DNA of 64,000 nucleotides from Lysinibacillus sp. FJAT-14745 (GTDB lineage Bacteria > Bacillota > Bacilli > Bacillales_A > Planococcaceae). A program made the translations under genes and the position numbers. Location: positions 244,999 through 308,998 of the forward strand of contig NZ_LITM01000009.1 of assembly GCF_001275675.1 (NCBI RefSeq), in the 5' to 3' direction. Within the stretch, counting starts at the first letter, position 1, and each line of letters begins with the position of its first letter. Below the pieces are notes generated by a model. That model did no database searches and had not been told where the DNA came from. It was given only the letters and a program-made list of their open reading frames with translations. Shown one piece after another: positions 8,714 to 17,133 of the stretch.

Positions 8714-9238
8714 TTAAGAAACTTCACGTGCTCTCTGTAAGACACGCGCATTAATTAGATACTTGAAGGCCCAACCAAGAATCATTAAAAATAGTGCATT
8801 AGCAATGATCGTTGGCAGTAGTCGTGAAAGTAAGAAATCCGATAATGGAATCGTTGTAAAGTCGATAAGATAGAAGAATTGATAGAGTATAAATTCTAAA
8901 ATTGCTACTAAAACAACTGAAATCGTCGTTGTCACAACTAAGTGCTGATGAATAACTTTCACAATAGATCCTGCTAAAAAACAAATAAGCGGAAACAGTA
9001 CTGAATATAATCCAATAATATCAATGTAAAACACATCATACAAGACACCAAAAAAAAGTCCATACATTACCGCTCGTTGACGGCTGTAATAAATGGATAT
9101 AAATATTAAATATAAGATTAAAAATCTCGGAACTAAATAATAGACTTGCCCTTTCACTTCAATTGGTGAAAGCATAGCAAACTCTGGTTCTAGTAAAAAT
9201 AGTAACACTGCCACAGTGGGGATGAGAAACCGAACCAT
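8714..9238 (-). CDS. mreD: Rod shape-determining protein MreD
   Basis: 174 aa with five or six membrane helices and no charged catalytic motifs, the usual MreD profile (ILYLIFISIYYSRQRAVMYGLFFGVLYDV contains the conserved G-x-x-x-D turn). Integral membrane part of the elongasome with MreC and RodA. Stop and start with mreC overlap at base 9238. Confidence 0.93.
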   Translation of the reverse strand: MVRFLIPTVAVLLFLLEPEFAMLSPIEVKGQVYYLVPRFLILYLIFISIYYSRQRAVMYGLFFGVLYDVFYIDIIGLYSVLFPLICFLAGSIVKVIHQHLVVTTTISVVLVAILEFILYQFFYLIDFTTIPLSDFLLSRLLPTIIANALFLMILGWAFKYLINARVLQRAREVS

Positions 9239-10149
9239 TATTTCGCCCCCTCTTTACCCTTTTGTGGATGTGATAAATCTTCGTTCGATGTATTACCATC
9301 AGATCCATCTATTACAGTAGCGGAACGTTTAGCAATAACAACATAGTCTAAAATTGAAAAATCAGCAGATGGTTTTACATAGGCCATTTTTGTTAAGCCA
9401 AAATCATCTGTACTTACTTCAGTTATTTCTCCGATTGGCACATTTTTAGGGAAAATACCGCCAAGTCCTGATGAAACTACTTGCTGACCCTTTTTAACTG
9501 TTAAACTTGAATCGATTCGCTTCATAATGAGTTCATTACGCTCTTTATCATAGCCCTCGATTAAACCGTATGCTTGTTTATCTCCTTGAACCATCGCAGA
9601 AACACGATAATTTGGATTATTTGTATATAAAAGCTCTACCTCAGAGGTGAAAGGTGTCACTAAAGTAACTTTACCGACTAACCCTTTCGCTGTCATAACT
9701 GCCATATTTTTTTCTACACCGTGTGAAGATCCTTTATCTAAAATAATTTTTTCTTCCCACTGATCAGGATTTCTAGCGATAACTGTGGCATGAATCGGAT
9801 CATATGCTTTTAAGCTTTCCGATTTGTCCGTAAGCTCTTGAAACTTTTTAATTTCAGATTTCAAGTCCGATGCCTCAGCTTGTACAGCTGCAAATTCTTC
9901 TAAGCGTGCTTTTAAACGTTTATTTTCTTCGTACGTGTTTAAGAGGGAATCAATACTATTAAAAACTCCAGTAATATAATTCGCCGGCTTCGCAACAATA
10001 GATTGTGCGACGCCGACAGTGTCTTTAATAATTTGCTCTGGTAAAGTTGCTTTCGTCCGTTCACGTAATGAGAAGCTAATCAATGCCACAAGAAAAACCA
10101 TGCCCACGAGTAGCAAAATTAATTTCTTATTGAAAAAAAATTGTGGCAT
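9238..10149 (-). CDS. mreC: Rod shape-determining protein MreC
   Basis: 303 aa. Membrane anchor at about 10-27, a coiled coil over about 72-112 (KRLKARLEEFAAVQAEAS) and two beta domains with the DKGSSHGVEKNMAVM and GLGGIFPKNVPIGE motifs of MreC. It scaffolds the peptidoglycan elongation complex outside the membrane. The tail after about 275 is charged and poorly conserved. Lies 13 nt after mreB. Confidence 0.95.
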   Translation of the reverse strand: MPQFFFNKKLILLLVGMVFLVALISFSLRERTKATLPEQIIKDTVGVAQSIVAKPANYITGVFNSIDSLLNTYEENKRLKARLEEFAAVQAEASDLKSEIKKFQELTDKSESLKAYDPIHATVIARNPDQWEEKIILDKGSSHGVEKNMAVMTAKGLVGKVTLVTPFTSEVELLYTNNPNYRVSAMVQGDKQAYGLIEGYDKERNELIMKRIDSSLTVKKGQQVVSSGLGGIFPKNVPIGEITEVSTDDFGLTKMAYVKPSADFSILDYVVIAKRSATVIDGSDGNTSNEDLSHPQKGKEGAK

Positions 10150-10162
10150 TGCCTAAACCTCC

Positions 10163-11182
10163 TTAACCTTTAACTTGTTGTTGACGAATTAAATCAATAT
10201 GTTCTAGAGCCTTACCTGTACCAATAGCAACACAGTCTAGTGGATCTTCGGCGATAAATACTGGCATATTCGTTTCTTGGCTAATAACTTTGTCTAAATT
10301 CGTTAATAGCGCTCCACCACCTGTTAGTACAATTCCGCGCTCCATTACGTCTGCAGATAATTCAGGAGGTGTTTGTTCAAGCGTTTTTCGAACACCATCA
10401 ATAATAGATGCTACCGCTTCACGTAAAGATTCAGAAATTTCTTGTGAAGAAATTTCGATTGTTTTAGGTAAACCAGTTAAAAGGTCGCGTCCTCTAATTT
10501 CCATTTTTTCTTCTGGACCCTCAGCCAACGCTGTACCAATTTCCATTTTCACTGCTTCCGCAGTACGTTCACCAATTGTTAAGTTATATGTTTTACGAAT
10601 ATACGAAATGATGGATTGGTCCATTGCATCCCCGCCAACACGCACAGATTCACTTGTTACAATACCACCTAATGAAATTACTGCTACCTCTGTTGTACCA
10701 CCACCGATATCAACGACCATTGACCCTGTTGGATCCCATACTGGTAAGTTCGAACCGATTGCTGCTGCAAATGGCTCTTCAATTGTAAATGCATCTTTAG
10801 CACCTGCTTGGCGAGCAGCATCAATAACCGCACGTTGTTCAACCGATGTAATACCGTAAGGCACACAAATCATAACATTCGGCTTTTTCCAATTACCACC
10901 AGAATTTTTACAAGCTTCTTTTAAATAGTATTCTATCATTGCTGTAGTAATATCAAAATCAGCAATAACGCCATCTTTCATAGGACGAATTGCTACGATT
11001 GAGCCAGGTGTACGACCAATCATATTTTTCGCATCATTACCAACTGCAACGATATCTCCAGTTTTTGTATTTTTTGCTACGACTGAAGGTTCGCGTAAAA
11101 CGATTCCCTTCCCTTTAATAAACACTAATGTATTCGCTGTGCCAAGGTCAATCCCGACATCTTTACTTCCTAATCCAAACAA
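10163..11182 (-). CDS. mreB: Actin-like cell-shape protein MreB
   Basis: 339 aa. Starts [20 protein letters not shown] (phosphate 1 motif), with [13 protein letters not shown] (phosphate 2) and [11 protein letters not shown] (adenosine motif). Forms membrane-bound filaments that guide cell-wall elongation. First gene of the mreBCD-minCD group; it has its own long upstream region because radC ends in a terminator. A long ORF on the opposite strand is a shadow of this gene. Confidence 0.98.
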   Translation of the reverse strand: MFGLGSKDVGIDLGTANTLVFIKGKGIVLREPSVVAKNTKTGDIVAVGNDAKNMIGRTPGSIVAIRPMKDGVIADFDITTAMIEYYLKEACKNSGGNWKKPNVMICVPYGITSVEQRAVIDAARQAGAKDAFTIEEPFAAAIGSNLPVWDPTGSMVVDIGGGTTEVAVISLGGIVTSESVRVGGDAMDQSIISYIRKTYNLTIGERTAEAVKMEIGTALAEGPEEKMEIRGRDLLTGLPKTIEISSQEISESLREAVASIIDGVRKTLEQTPPELSADVMERGIVLTGGGALLTNLDKVISQETNMPVFIAEDPLDCVAIGTGKALEHIDLIRQQQVKG

Positions 11183-11761
11183 ATTGTGTACTCCCTTTCT
11201 ATTTAAGCCATACTTTCGTTGACATCAACTAACACCCCGGCGCGTTTCACCCCGAGGTTTTATCTTCATTCACTCGGTGTTAGACACCTACTGAAAAAAA
11301 ACTACACACTCATTTATCTCACACCTGAAGGAGTGAGAGTCTCTTTCTGAACAAAAATAAAATCATACCGTTCATTATAACGGAAAAACGCAAGAATTTG
11401 TAGTACCACATACCTCTTCTCGCGGAAAAGATACTATTTTAATTCCCTCCTAAACAAAAATAGTACGTATAGATTAGCATATAATTTTTATTCTTGTAAG
11501 ACAACGTGTAATAGGCTACCAATTTTTGTGAATATTATAGACATTTCTACGAATACAATAACGTTTTATATAAAAAAAGGTTCATTTTTATTTTTAGCTT
11601 TCGAAAAAAAATACAAAATATTTATTTTTAATATAGTAAAGCGCTTTGATTTTCATTAAATTTTAGAAACAAGGAACGCTGTGAGGCTTCCCGAAGTGAT
11701 TCGGCAACTGCTTGACAATTCTACATCGTATAAATAAACTCTAAAGATTTCCATCAAAAAA
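11183..11761 (-). promoter_or_regulatory. Long, partly structured upstream region of mreB
   Basis: No gene is seen. In the mreB direction two imperfect stems occur just before the start: TCTCACTCC / GGTGTGAGA (about 11310-11331) and CTAACACCGAG / CGGGGTGTTAG (about 11228-11276). The latter is 8 pairs plus a distal G-rich part. Further up is a possible weak sigma-A -10 TATAAT (about 11530-11540) with a poor -35. Promoter and leader function are inferred. Confidence 0.35.
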
Positions 11762-11786
11762 ACTCTGCAAAAACATGCAGAGTTAA
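11762..11786 (-). terminator. Terminator of radC
   Basis: AACTCTGCA, loop TGTTTT, TGCAGAGTT, then a T-run on the minus strand. The stem overlaps the radC stop codon. It insulates mreB from radC. Confidence 0.88.
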
Positions 11787-11986
11787 AAATATCCTTTTTC
11801 TTTCAGACTAATAAACTGATGATCACCGATGATGAGGTGATCGATTAAATCAATGCCTATAATATAACCAGCCTCTATAATTCTTCTCGTCACTTCAATA
11901 TCCTCATCACTAGGTGTTGGAACGCCACTAGGATGATTATGTGCACAAATAATAGAAGCCGCAGATCTTTTTACAGCTTCGCGATA
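11783..11986 (-). CDS. radC: DNA repair protein RadC, 3' exon
   Basis: 67 codons plus stop, beginning [20 protein letters not shown]. This is the JAB/MPN-like metal-binding half of RadC: HNHPSG, then PTPSDED and [12 protein letters not shown]. It joins in phase 0 to the 5' exon at 14466-14960 to give [13 protein letters not shown], a continuous RadC of 232 aa, the normal length. The preceding 63 nt of open frame to 12049 belong to the intron. Without splicing the protein has no HNH-x-SG motif. Confidence 0.9.
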   Translation of the reverse strand, partial: YREAVKRSAASIICAHNHPSGVPTPSDEDIEVTRRIIEAGYIIGIDLIDHLIIGDHQFISLKEKGYF

Positions 11987-12047
11987 GTAGGGTGAGAACC
12001 CAGCGCCTTGATATATTTCTACATTAGGTTTCCAAGAACTCCCCTCC

Positions 12048-12082
12048 AAACCGTACGTACTCCTCTCAGAGTATACGGCTTT
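12048..12082 (-). ncRNA. Group II intron domain V
   Basis: Catalytic hairpin of the intron: AAGCCGTATACTC, GAGA tetraloop region, then GAGTACGTACGG. The AGC catalytic triad is at its base. Domain VI follows with the candidate branch A at 11993. Confidence 0.85.
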
Positions 12083-12091
12083 CCATTTACT

Positions 12092-13903
12092 TTAATCTAA
12101 CTTGCCATTATGCAAATCGTGATGGCACGATATACATAAAGCCATTGTTTTTCGTCTACGGGCTATCATTTTCTGTTCCCATTTTTTCTTACCTTGTAAA
12201 TTCTTCAATTTATGAATATGATGCATTTCAAGTGATATACCTGATACTCCACACCATTCACATTTTTCGGCAAGTAATCGGTCAATCAGACTTGTTCGCC
12301 CTGTATAAATTAGTGTATTTTCAACTATATCAACTGTTGGCTGTTTAATCGCATCGTTCTTTTCCATTCGTTGCTCTGTAAAATAAGCAATTTTCGGACC
12401 TTCTTTTGTTTCATATCGAATGCCAAATTCCCCGTTAATCTTATATTTAGTGATAATTTTGCTAACAGTACTCCTATATTTATTCGCATACGTTTTAATC
12501 ATGCTGTATTTCATCGTTTGACGGAAAGACTGTAAAACATGTACATTACTTGCTAGGCGATAGTAATTGTAATAGCCTTCTATTTCTGCATTGTACGTAC
12601 GAATAATTTCAAGGTCGTCATTATGCACTAAATATGGGCGATGAATAGGTTTCCAACCATTATTCGTTCCTATTTTTAACGCGTTTAATTGTAAGAGCTT
12701 TTGAATATATTTTTCATGTGGAACGAAAAGCTTTGTTTGATAGTTGAATTTACGCTTTTTAGTTCCGTTTGGCATTTTCATTCGTTGCCAATCTCTTACG
12801 ACACGAATGTCATACCCAAGAAAACGGGCATTCTTCTTGCTATGAGTAATCAATGTTTTCTCAGCACTCAATTCTAGCCTTAACCGTTCTTTTAAGAACA
12901 TTGCCAAGTCTTGTTTAATTTGTTCAGCTTCCTTTTTACTTCCAATGACGCCAAGTATAAAATCATCTGCATAACGAACATATTTTAGACGTCGGTAATT
13001 TGGGTCGAAAAGGCCTTTACTATCATGGCTTTGTAATTCTTTATAAAGGATTTTTAGTTCCTTTAAGCGCTCTTTCTTTTCTTCTTCGGATAAGGTCGCC
13101 CAATCATGTTTATTCTTACTTTTGCGATGATTAATCTTAGAAGCAAGATTATGATATGTTAAATTGTGCATTCGTTTGTCACCTTTGTTATAGCTTTCAA
13201 TATATTGCTCCACATATTTATCGAGTTCATTTAAATAAATATTCGATAACAAGGGGCTGATGATTCCTCCCTGTGGTGCACCACTATAAGTTTTATGAAA
13301 CTCCCAATCTTCTACATAACCTGCTCGTAAAAATTTCCAGATTAAGTTGATGAATTTTTCATCATGAATCCGTCTTCTTAAAATGCTAATTAACACATGA
13401 TGGTCTATATTATCGAAGAACCCTTTAATATCACCCTCAATAAACCATCTAGTTCCCGTAAAAGTATTACGGATTTCTTTTAATGCTGTATGACAGCTCA
13501 GATTTGATCTAAATCCATGAGAGTGTACCGAAAACTGTGGCTCATAAATGCTTTCAAGTAATCGCCGAACAACTTCTTGGACTAGTTTATCCTCGAAAGT
13601 AGGGATGCCAAGTGGTCTTGTTTTCCCGTTCTTCTTTGGGATGTACGTCCGTCGTGCTGGATTTGGTTGATACGCTTGATTTTTTAATTTCTCAATGAGC
13701 TTTTCTATACGCTTTATGCTCATGCCATCAATTGTATCTTCATTGATTCCTTTTGTATTACTGCCCTTGTTTTTATACAGTTTTACGTAAGCTTCAAAAT
13801 AGAATTCTTTGTTGTACAAGTTACGATATAGTCGTTCAAATACATAGCTTTCATCTTTTGCTTTGGCAGTTAGACGATTTAATACTACTTTTGGAATTCT
13901 CAT
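12092..13903 (-). CDS. ltrA: Group II intron reverse transcriptase/maturase with HNH endonuclease
   Basis: 603 aa from the ATG at 13903 (GGAGG nearby); a longer reading to 13924 is unlikely. RT blocks run from about 80 to 370: PKKNGKTRPLGIP, HSHGFRSNLSC, FIEGDIKGFFDNIDH, SGAPQGGIISPLLSNI, and the active site YADD at 311-314. An unusual-looking lysine-rich stretch of about 60 residues lies before YADD. The maturase X region follows. The C-terminus has CEWCGVSG, EMHHIHKL and CISCHHDLH, an HNH nuclease with zinc pairs. All key residues are present, so the intron may be mobile. Confidence 0.95.
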   Translation of the reverse strand: MRIPKVVLNRLTAKAKDESYVFERLYRNLYNKEFYFEAYVKLYKNKGSNTKGINEDTIDGMSIKRIEKLIEKLKNQAYQPNPARRTYIPKKNGKTRPLGIPTFEDKLVQEVVRRLLESIYEPQFSVHSHGFRSNLSCHTALKEIRNTFTGTRWFIEGDIKGFFDNIDHHVLISILRRRIHDEKFINLIWKFLRAGYVEDWEFHKTYSGAPQGGIISPLLSNIYLNELDKYVEQYIESYNKGDKRMHNLTYHNLASKINHRKSKNKHDWATLSEEEKKERLKELKILYKELQSHDSKGLFDPNYRRLKYVRYADDFILGVIGSKKEAEQIKQDLAMFLKERLRLELSAEKTLITHSKKNARFLGYDIRVVRDWQRMKMPNGTKKRKFNYQTKLFVPHEKYIQKLLQLNALKIGTNNGWKPIHRPYLVHNDDLEIIRTYNAEIEGYYNYYRLASNVHVLQSFRQTMKYSMIKTYANKYRSTVSKIITKYKINGEFGIRYETKEGPKIAYFTEQRMEKNDAIKQPTVDIVENTLIYTGRTSLIDRLLAEKCEWCGVSGISLEMHHIHKLKNLQGKKKWEQKMIARRRKTMALCISCHHDLHNGKLD

Positions 13904-14465
13904 AGAGCCTCCGCTCCTTCCCAATTTTGTATTAACAGTGTAAACTGCTCCCCTTCGCCATGTACTAGGCTTTCCCTAGCTCGGACTACTACGAGAGCTC
14001 CGTTACCATATCAGATATTCAGTATCTAAACACATAGCCCATAGGCATTCTGACTTAGGTAATCCCCATTTAGATTTATAAAGACTTATCGCATGTATAA
14101 TGTCGGATATGACGTTCGCTCGTTACTTTTATATGAAAGTTGGGTGAAATGGTATCACATCATCATTCTCGAAATCTTTAAGAACAATGCACATTTCAAA
14201 TAGCGTAAATCATGACCTCCCGCTAAAGGTCCCCGTAGTCCCCCTTGAGCTATCATTCAAGCAGTTTAGCCTTTATCCTTATTTATACAATTCATCTCGC
14301 CATTCAGTCGTACTTTGGTCATTAAGTAACTTCTGGCTTTTCCAACATGCTACACTCCCTGATTAGTTTCCCTTTCAGATAAGTTGGCTAATGATAGGGT
14401 ACAGATAGTGATATTTCCCTACTGCTGTGCGAAAGCAGATTCCTTATAAACCCTTATGGGCGCAC

Positions 14466-14960
14466 GATCTCCCTAGGATGCACGATCGAAGCATTTAGAC
14501 TGCCTATAAAAATCGTCTGTCTATGAATAATTTGATTTTTTACGTTTAGAAAAAGAACTACGAAATGCTCCTGGTTCAGTGAAGTCATATCAGGCATTAA
14601 ATAGGCAGCGGCATCTTGCGGTGAACGAATCGTATATTTTTCATCGTTATGTTTCTGTGCGAGACGTCTACCGAGTTCAATTGCCGCTAATAATTGAATG
14701 GCTTTAACCTCACCAATCCCTCTAATAGCAACCATTTCTTCTATTGTTGCATGTTTCAAATGATGTAAACGCTCAAAAACACTTAGTACGCGATTTGCGA
14801 GTACAAGAACAGACTCTTCTTTAGTGCCTGTCCTTAGTAAAATAGCCAGCAGCTCCTGATTCGATAAACTCATAGCTCCTTGTCTCCGTAGTCTTTCACG
14901 AGGTCGATCCTGTATATTAACGTCCCGTATCATCATTCTTGGTAAAACATCATTTGTCAA
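14466..14960 (-). CDS. radC: DNA repair protein RadC, 5' exon
   Basis: 165 codons. Reads IRDVNIQDRPRERL (conserved RadC start), helix-hairpin-helix part around IRGIGEVKAIQLLAA, then the beginning of the JAB domain to SLNASIVHPREI, where the intron interrupts. I place the start at a TTG (14960), because GGAGTGAGG lies just upstream, overlapping the end of maf. The ATG pair at MMIRD is an alternative without a clear ribosome binding site. Unspliced translation stops after four intron codons (VRP). RadC was named for a repair phenotype that is now doubted; its activity is unknown. Confidence 0.88.
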
Positions 14961-14967
14961 AAAACCC

Positions 14968-15561
14968 TCACTCCTTCGCAAATTGGATAATATTAAGTGC
15001 TACCAATTGCGTAAACAACGATGCAAGTGGTAAGCCGACAACATTGTTATAATCTCCTTCAATTCGTTTTACTAGAAGGGTTCCGGCAGTTTGAATGCCA
15101 TAACCACCTGCTTTATCAAATGGATCTCCCGAATCTACATATGCTTCGATAAGCTCCTGCGATAAATGATGAAAGACAACATTTGTCTCTTCAACGATTA
15201 TAGTTTCATTACCGTTAGGTTCAATAATGGCAACAGCTGTCATGACCGCATGACACTTACCTGATAAGCGCAATAAGTGAGAAATTGCCTCCTCACGATT
15301 TTTTGGTTTGTGGAGTAGCTCATCATCATAAACAACAATAGTATCCGCTCCAATAATTGTTGCATTTGGAGCTTTTTTCGCCACATCACGTGTTTTTAAT
15401 AGCGCTACACCTTTTACATAATCTTGCATAGTTGTTGCTTGCACGCTTGTCTCTTCTACTTCACTAGTTATGATGTCAAATGGAAGTGATAGCATAGCAA
15501 GTAATTCCTTTCGTCGTGGTGAAGCAGAAGCAAGCACTAGCTTGTGATTTGTTTTAAACAT
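14968..15561 (-). CDS. maf: Maf nucleotide pyrophosphatase
   Basis: 197 aa from the ATG at 15561, preceded by AAGGAGG; the open frame runs on to 15774 but that part overlaps spoIIB and is not conserved. Maf proteins hydrolyse dTTP/UTP or modified nucleotides. Seen: LVLASASPRRKELL (substrate loop), the E-x-S segment SEVEETS, GADTIVV, and a conserved FDKAGGYGIQ. Located before radC as in Bacillus, with the radC start in its tail. Family members are also called septum-formation proteins because overproduction disturbs division. Confidence 0.93.
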   Translation of the reverse strand: MFKTNHKLVLASASPRRKELLAMLSLPFDIITSEVEETSVQATTMQDYVKGVALLKTRDVAKKAPNATIIGADTIVVYDDELLHKPKNREEAISHLLRLSGKCHAVMTAVAIIEPNGNETIIVEETNVVFHHLSQELIEAYVDSGDPFDKAGGYGIQTAGTLLVKRIEGDYNNVVGLPLASLFTQLVALNIIQFAKE

Positions 15562-15659
15562 TATCTGACCATTCCTCCTTATAGTTATCATAACGGAGAA
15601 TTTAGAATTTGAAAATTTTCTATAAATCAAGATAATGCTAATTTCACTATCTTTTGTGC

Positions 15660-16307
15660 TTAAAATTTCACTTGAAGACAAGCATTTTTCGATTTGTAAT
15701 GAGCAAATACTTGTAAGCGAACGATGCTGATATCGCTTGAAATAGACGAAGCTGCCGCTCCAATAGATTGCCAATCAGCAGGCAGTGTAGAATCCTTTGA
15801 GTTATCCTTAAAATTTAATTTTGTTGCATTTTTGTCAGCTAGCACAGATGGAAGCTCTGCAAGCGTTGCCTCCTTACAACTGTCACCGCTCACAGTAAAT
15901 GCTTTTTTAAAGGTTGCTGGATCTTTTAAAAAGACAAGTTGACTTTCATCTGTTACCATACTTGTCCAAACATAAAATTTCCCATCGACCTCGACAACGG
16001 CACTTTCTTTTAATGAAGGATGTTCAGATACAAACGAGCTCGCACTTTCATAATTTGAATAGACCCCTGCTTGACTAGCAAAAAACATGGACCCGTTCGT
16101 AGCTCCTCCCGCTGTTGGAATTGTTTCTCCGTCTGTATTGCCTTTATTGCTTTTATTGGCTACCTCATTACTATCATTTTTTAAAGAAAATTGGGTGCTT
16201 GCTTGAAGAATTCCTAAAAAAATGCCTACACCAAAAAGTCCGACTACTCCTCCAATAATCATCGCTCGAAATATTTGTTTTTTCATCACATGACTGACAA
16301 TTTTCAT
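15660..16307 (-). CDS. spoIIB: SpoIIB-like sporulation membrane protein
   Basis: 215 aa, shorter than the B. subtilis protein. Short cytosolic tail, one membrane helix at about 14-34 (AMIIGGVVGLFGVGIFLGIL), a low-complexity linker, then a domain that looks like a divergent SPOR repeat (ASQAGVYSNYESASSFVSEH, then DGKFYVWTSMV). SpoIIB helps septal thinning and SpoIIM/SpoVG-dependent engulfment. Assignment rests on topology, the SPOR-like pattern and position between folC and maf. comC, present beside it in B. subtilis, is absent. Start set by GAGGTGAT. Confidence 0.75.
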   Translation of the reverse strand: MKIVSHVMKKQIFRAMIIGGVVGLFGVGIFLGILQASTQFSLKNDSNEVANKSNKGNTDGETIPTAGGATNGSMFFASQAGVYSNYESASSFVSEHPSLKESAVVEVDGKFYVWTSMVTDESQLVFLKDPATFKKAFTVSGDSCKEATLAELPSVLADKNATKLNFKDNSKDSTLPADWQSIGAAASSISSDISIVRLQVFAHYKSKNACLQVKF

Positions 16308-16653
16308 TCGACCATCACCTCTTTCTCCAACGTATCAAAGTAAATTTAGAAAAGACGATATTGTTACAATTTGATATAAGTATATGTATAAAAGGATGTG
16401 TAAATGCGAATTTACTAAATTTTGATTTACTAGTTATTTTCGAGGTTTTACTGCAAAATCAACTATTTTTGTAACAAAAGATTTACTAAGAGATGGATTT
16501 TTTATTCTACTCTTTTGCACCTCTATCAAAGGAGTCTTCTACTGAATGAAGATAATTCGGTTATCCAAAAATTTCGGGGATGTACAAGGAAATAGAAAAC
16601 AGAACTAGAAATAATATTATTTATATACAAATATTCGTTATGGAGGTAAGTAG
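16308..16653. promoter_or_regulatory. Divergent intergenic region
   Basis: 346 nt between the divergent spoIIB and 16654 genes. Very AT-rich; must hold both promoters, but I see no confident -35/-10 pair, repeat or RNA. Confidence 0.3.
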
Positions 16654-17070
16654 ATGGATAATTCGAAAATTATTGGACAAACAAAAACAGTAGGGTTTCA
16701 AGTAGGTGTTAGAAGGATGTTCCCGATTTCCCAAGAGGAAGCATGGAACCTAGTTACTTCACAAGATGGATTAAACGTATGGTTAGGAGAGAGTATGATC
16801 ATTATCCTTGAACCAGGACAGAACTATATTACGAAATTAGGGTCAGGAGAAATACGTGTTGTCAAACCTTTACAACAACTTCGCCTAACTTGGCAAAAGG
16901 TAGGATGGGAAAAGGCATCGACCGTACAAGTTCGTATTATACCGAGTGCAAGCGATAAAACAACAATTAGCTTTCATCAAGAAAAACTTTCTAATCAGAA
17001 TGTACGAGAAGAAATGAAAAAGTATTGGGAAAAAGTACTTACGGAACTCAAAGAGAGAATACCCAAATGA
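16654..17070 (+). CDS. SRPBCC/AHSA1-like protein
   Basis: 138 aa, cytosolic. Resembles the START-like SRPBCC family close to the Aha1 C-terminal domain (SISQEEAWNLVTSQDG pattern, LGSGEIRVVKPLQQLRLTW, and a C-terminal YWEKVLTELKERI helix). These form a ligand cavity; the ligand is not predictable here. Single-gene unit with GGAGGT before the ATG and its own terminator. It faces folC tail to tail. Not part of the conserved Bacillus cluster. Confidence 0.75.
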   Translation: MDNSKIIGQTKTVGFQVGVRRMFPISQEEAWNLVTSQDGLNVWLGESMIIILEPGQNYITKLGSGEIRVVKPLQQLRLTWQKVGWEKASTVQVRIIPSASDKTTISFHQEKLSNQNVREEMKKYWEKVLTELKERIPK

Positions 17071-17072
17071 AA

Positions 17073-17108
17073 AAATCAGGTACTCTTTTTTTTATGAGTA
17101 CCTGATTT
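17073..17108. terminator. Bidirectional terminator
   Basis: AAATCAGGTACTC, loop, GAGTACCTGATTT: a 13-bp perfect stem between the convergent 16654 gene and folC. A- and T-rich flanks on both sides suit either strand. Confidence 0.85.
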
Positions 17109-17133
17109 ATACTTGAAATATACTAACTACATG

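Larger units (their letters stand above)
11987..14465 (-). mobile_element. Group II intron inserted in radC
   Basis: About 2479 nt. The 5' end after the radC codon ATC reads GTGCGCCC (consensus GUGYG). The 3' end reads TCACCCTAC, with an A seven bases from the splice site as the candidate branch point (11993). Domain V is clear at 12048-12082: a 35-nt hairpin starting AAGCCGTATAC with GAGA-type loop and GTACGTACGG arm. An RT-maturase with HNH endonuclease is encoded inside. Removing the element restores RadC exactly, so boundaries are well supported. Domains I-IV (13904-14465 and around) are structured non-coding sequence. Confidence 0.93.

Noticed and set aside
10290..10859. 189-codon plus-strand ORF
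   Set aside because: Lies wholly antisense to mreB, whose frame is conserved throughout; the peptide is a codon-bias shadow.
13904..13924. Upstream start MGRSGGS for the intron maturase
   Set aside because: The ATG at 13903 has GGAGG correctly placed and begins at the conserved MRIPKV; the longer form overlaps that ribosome binding site.
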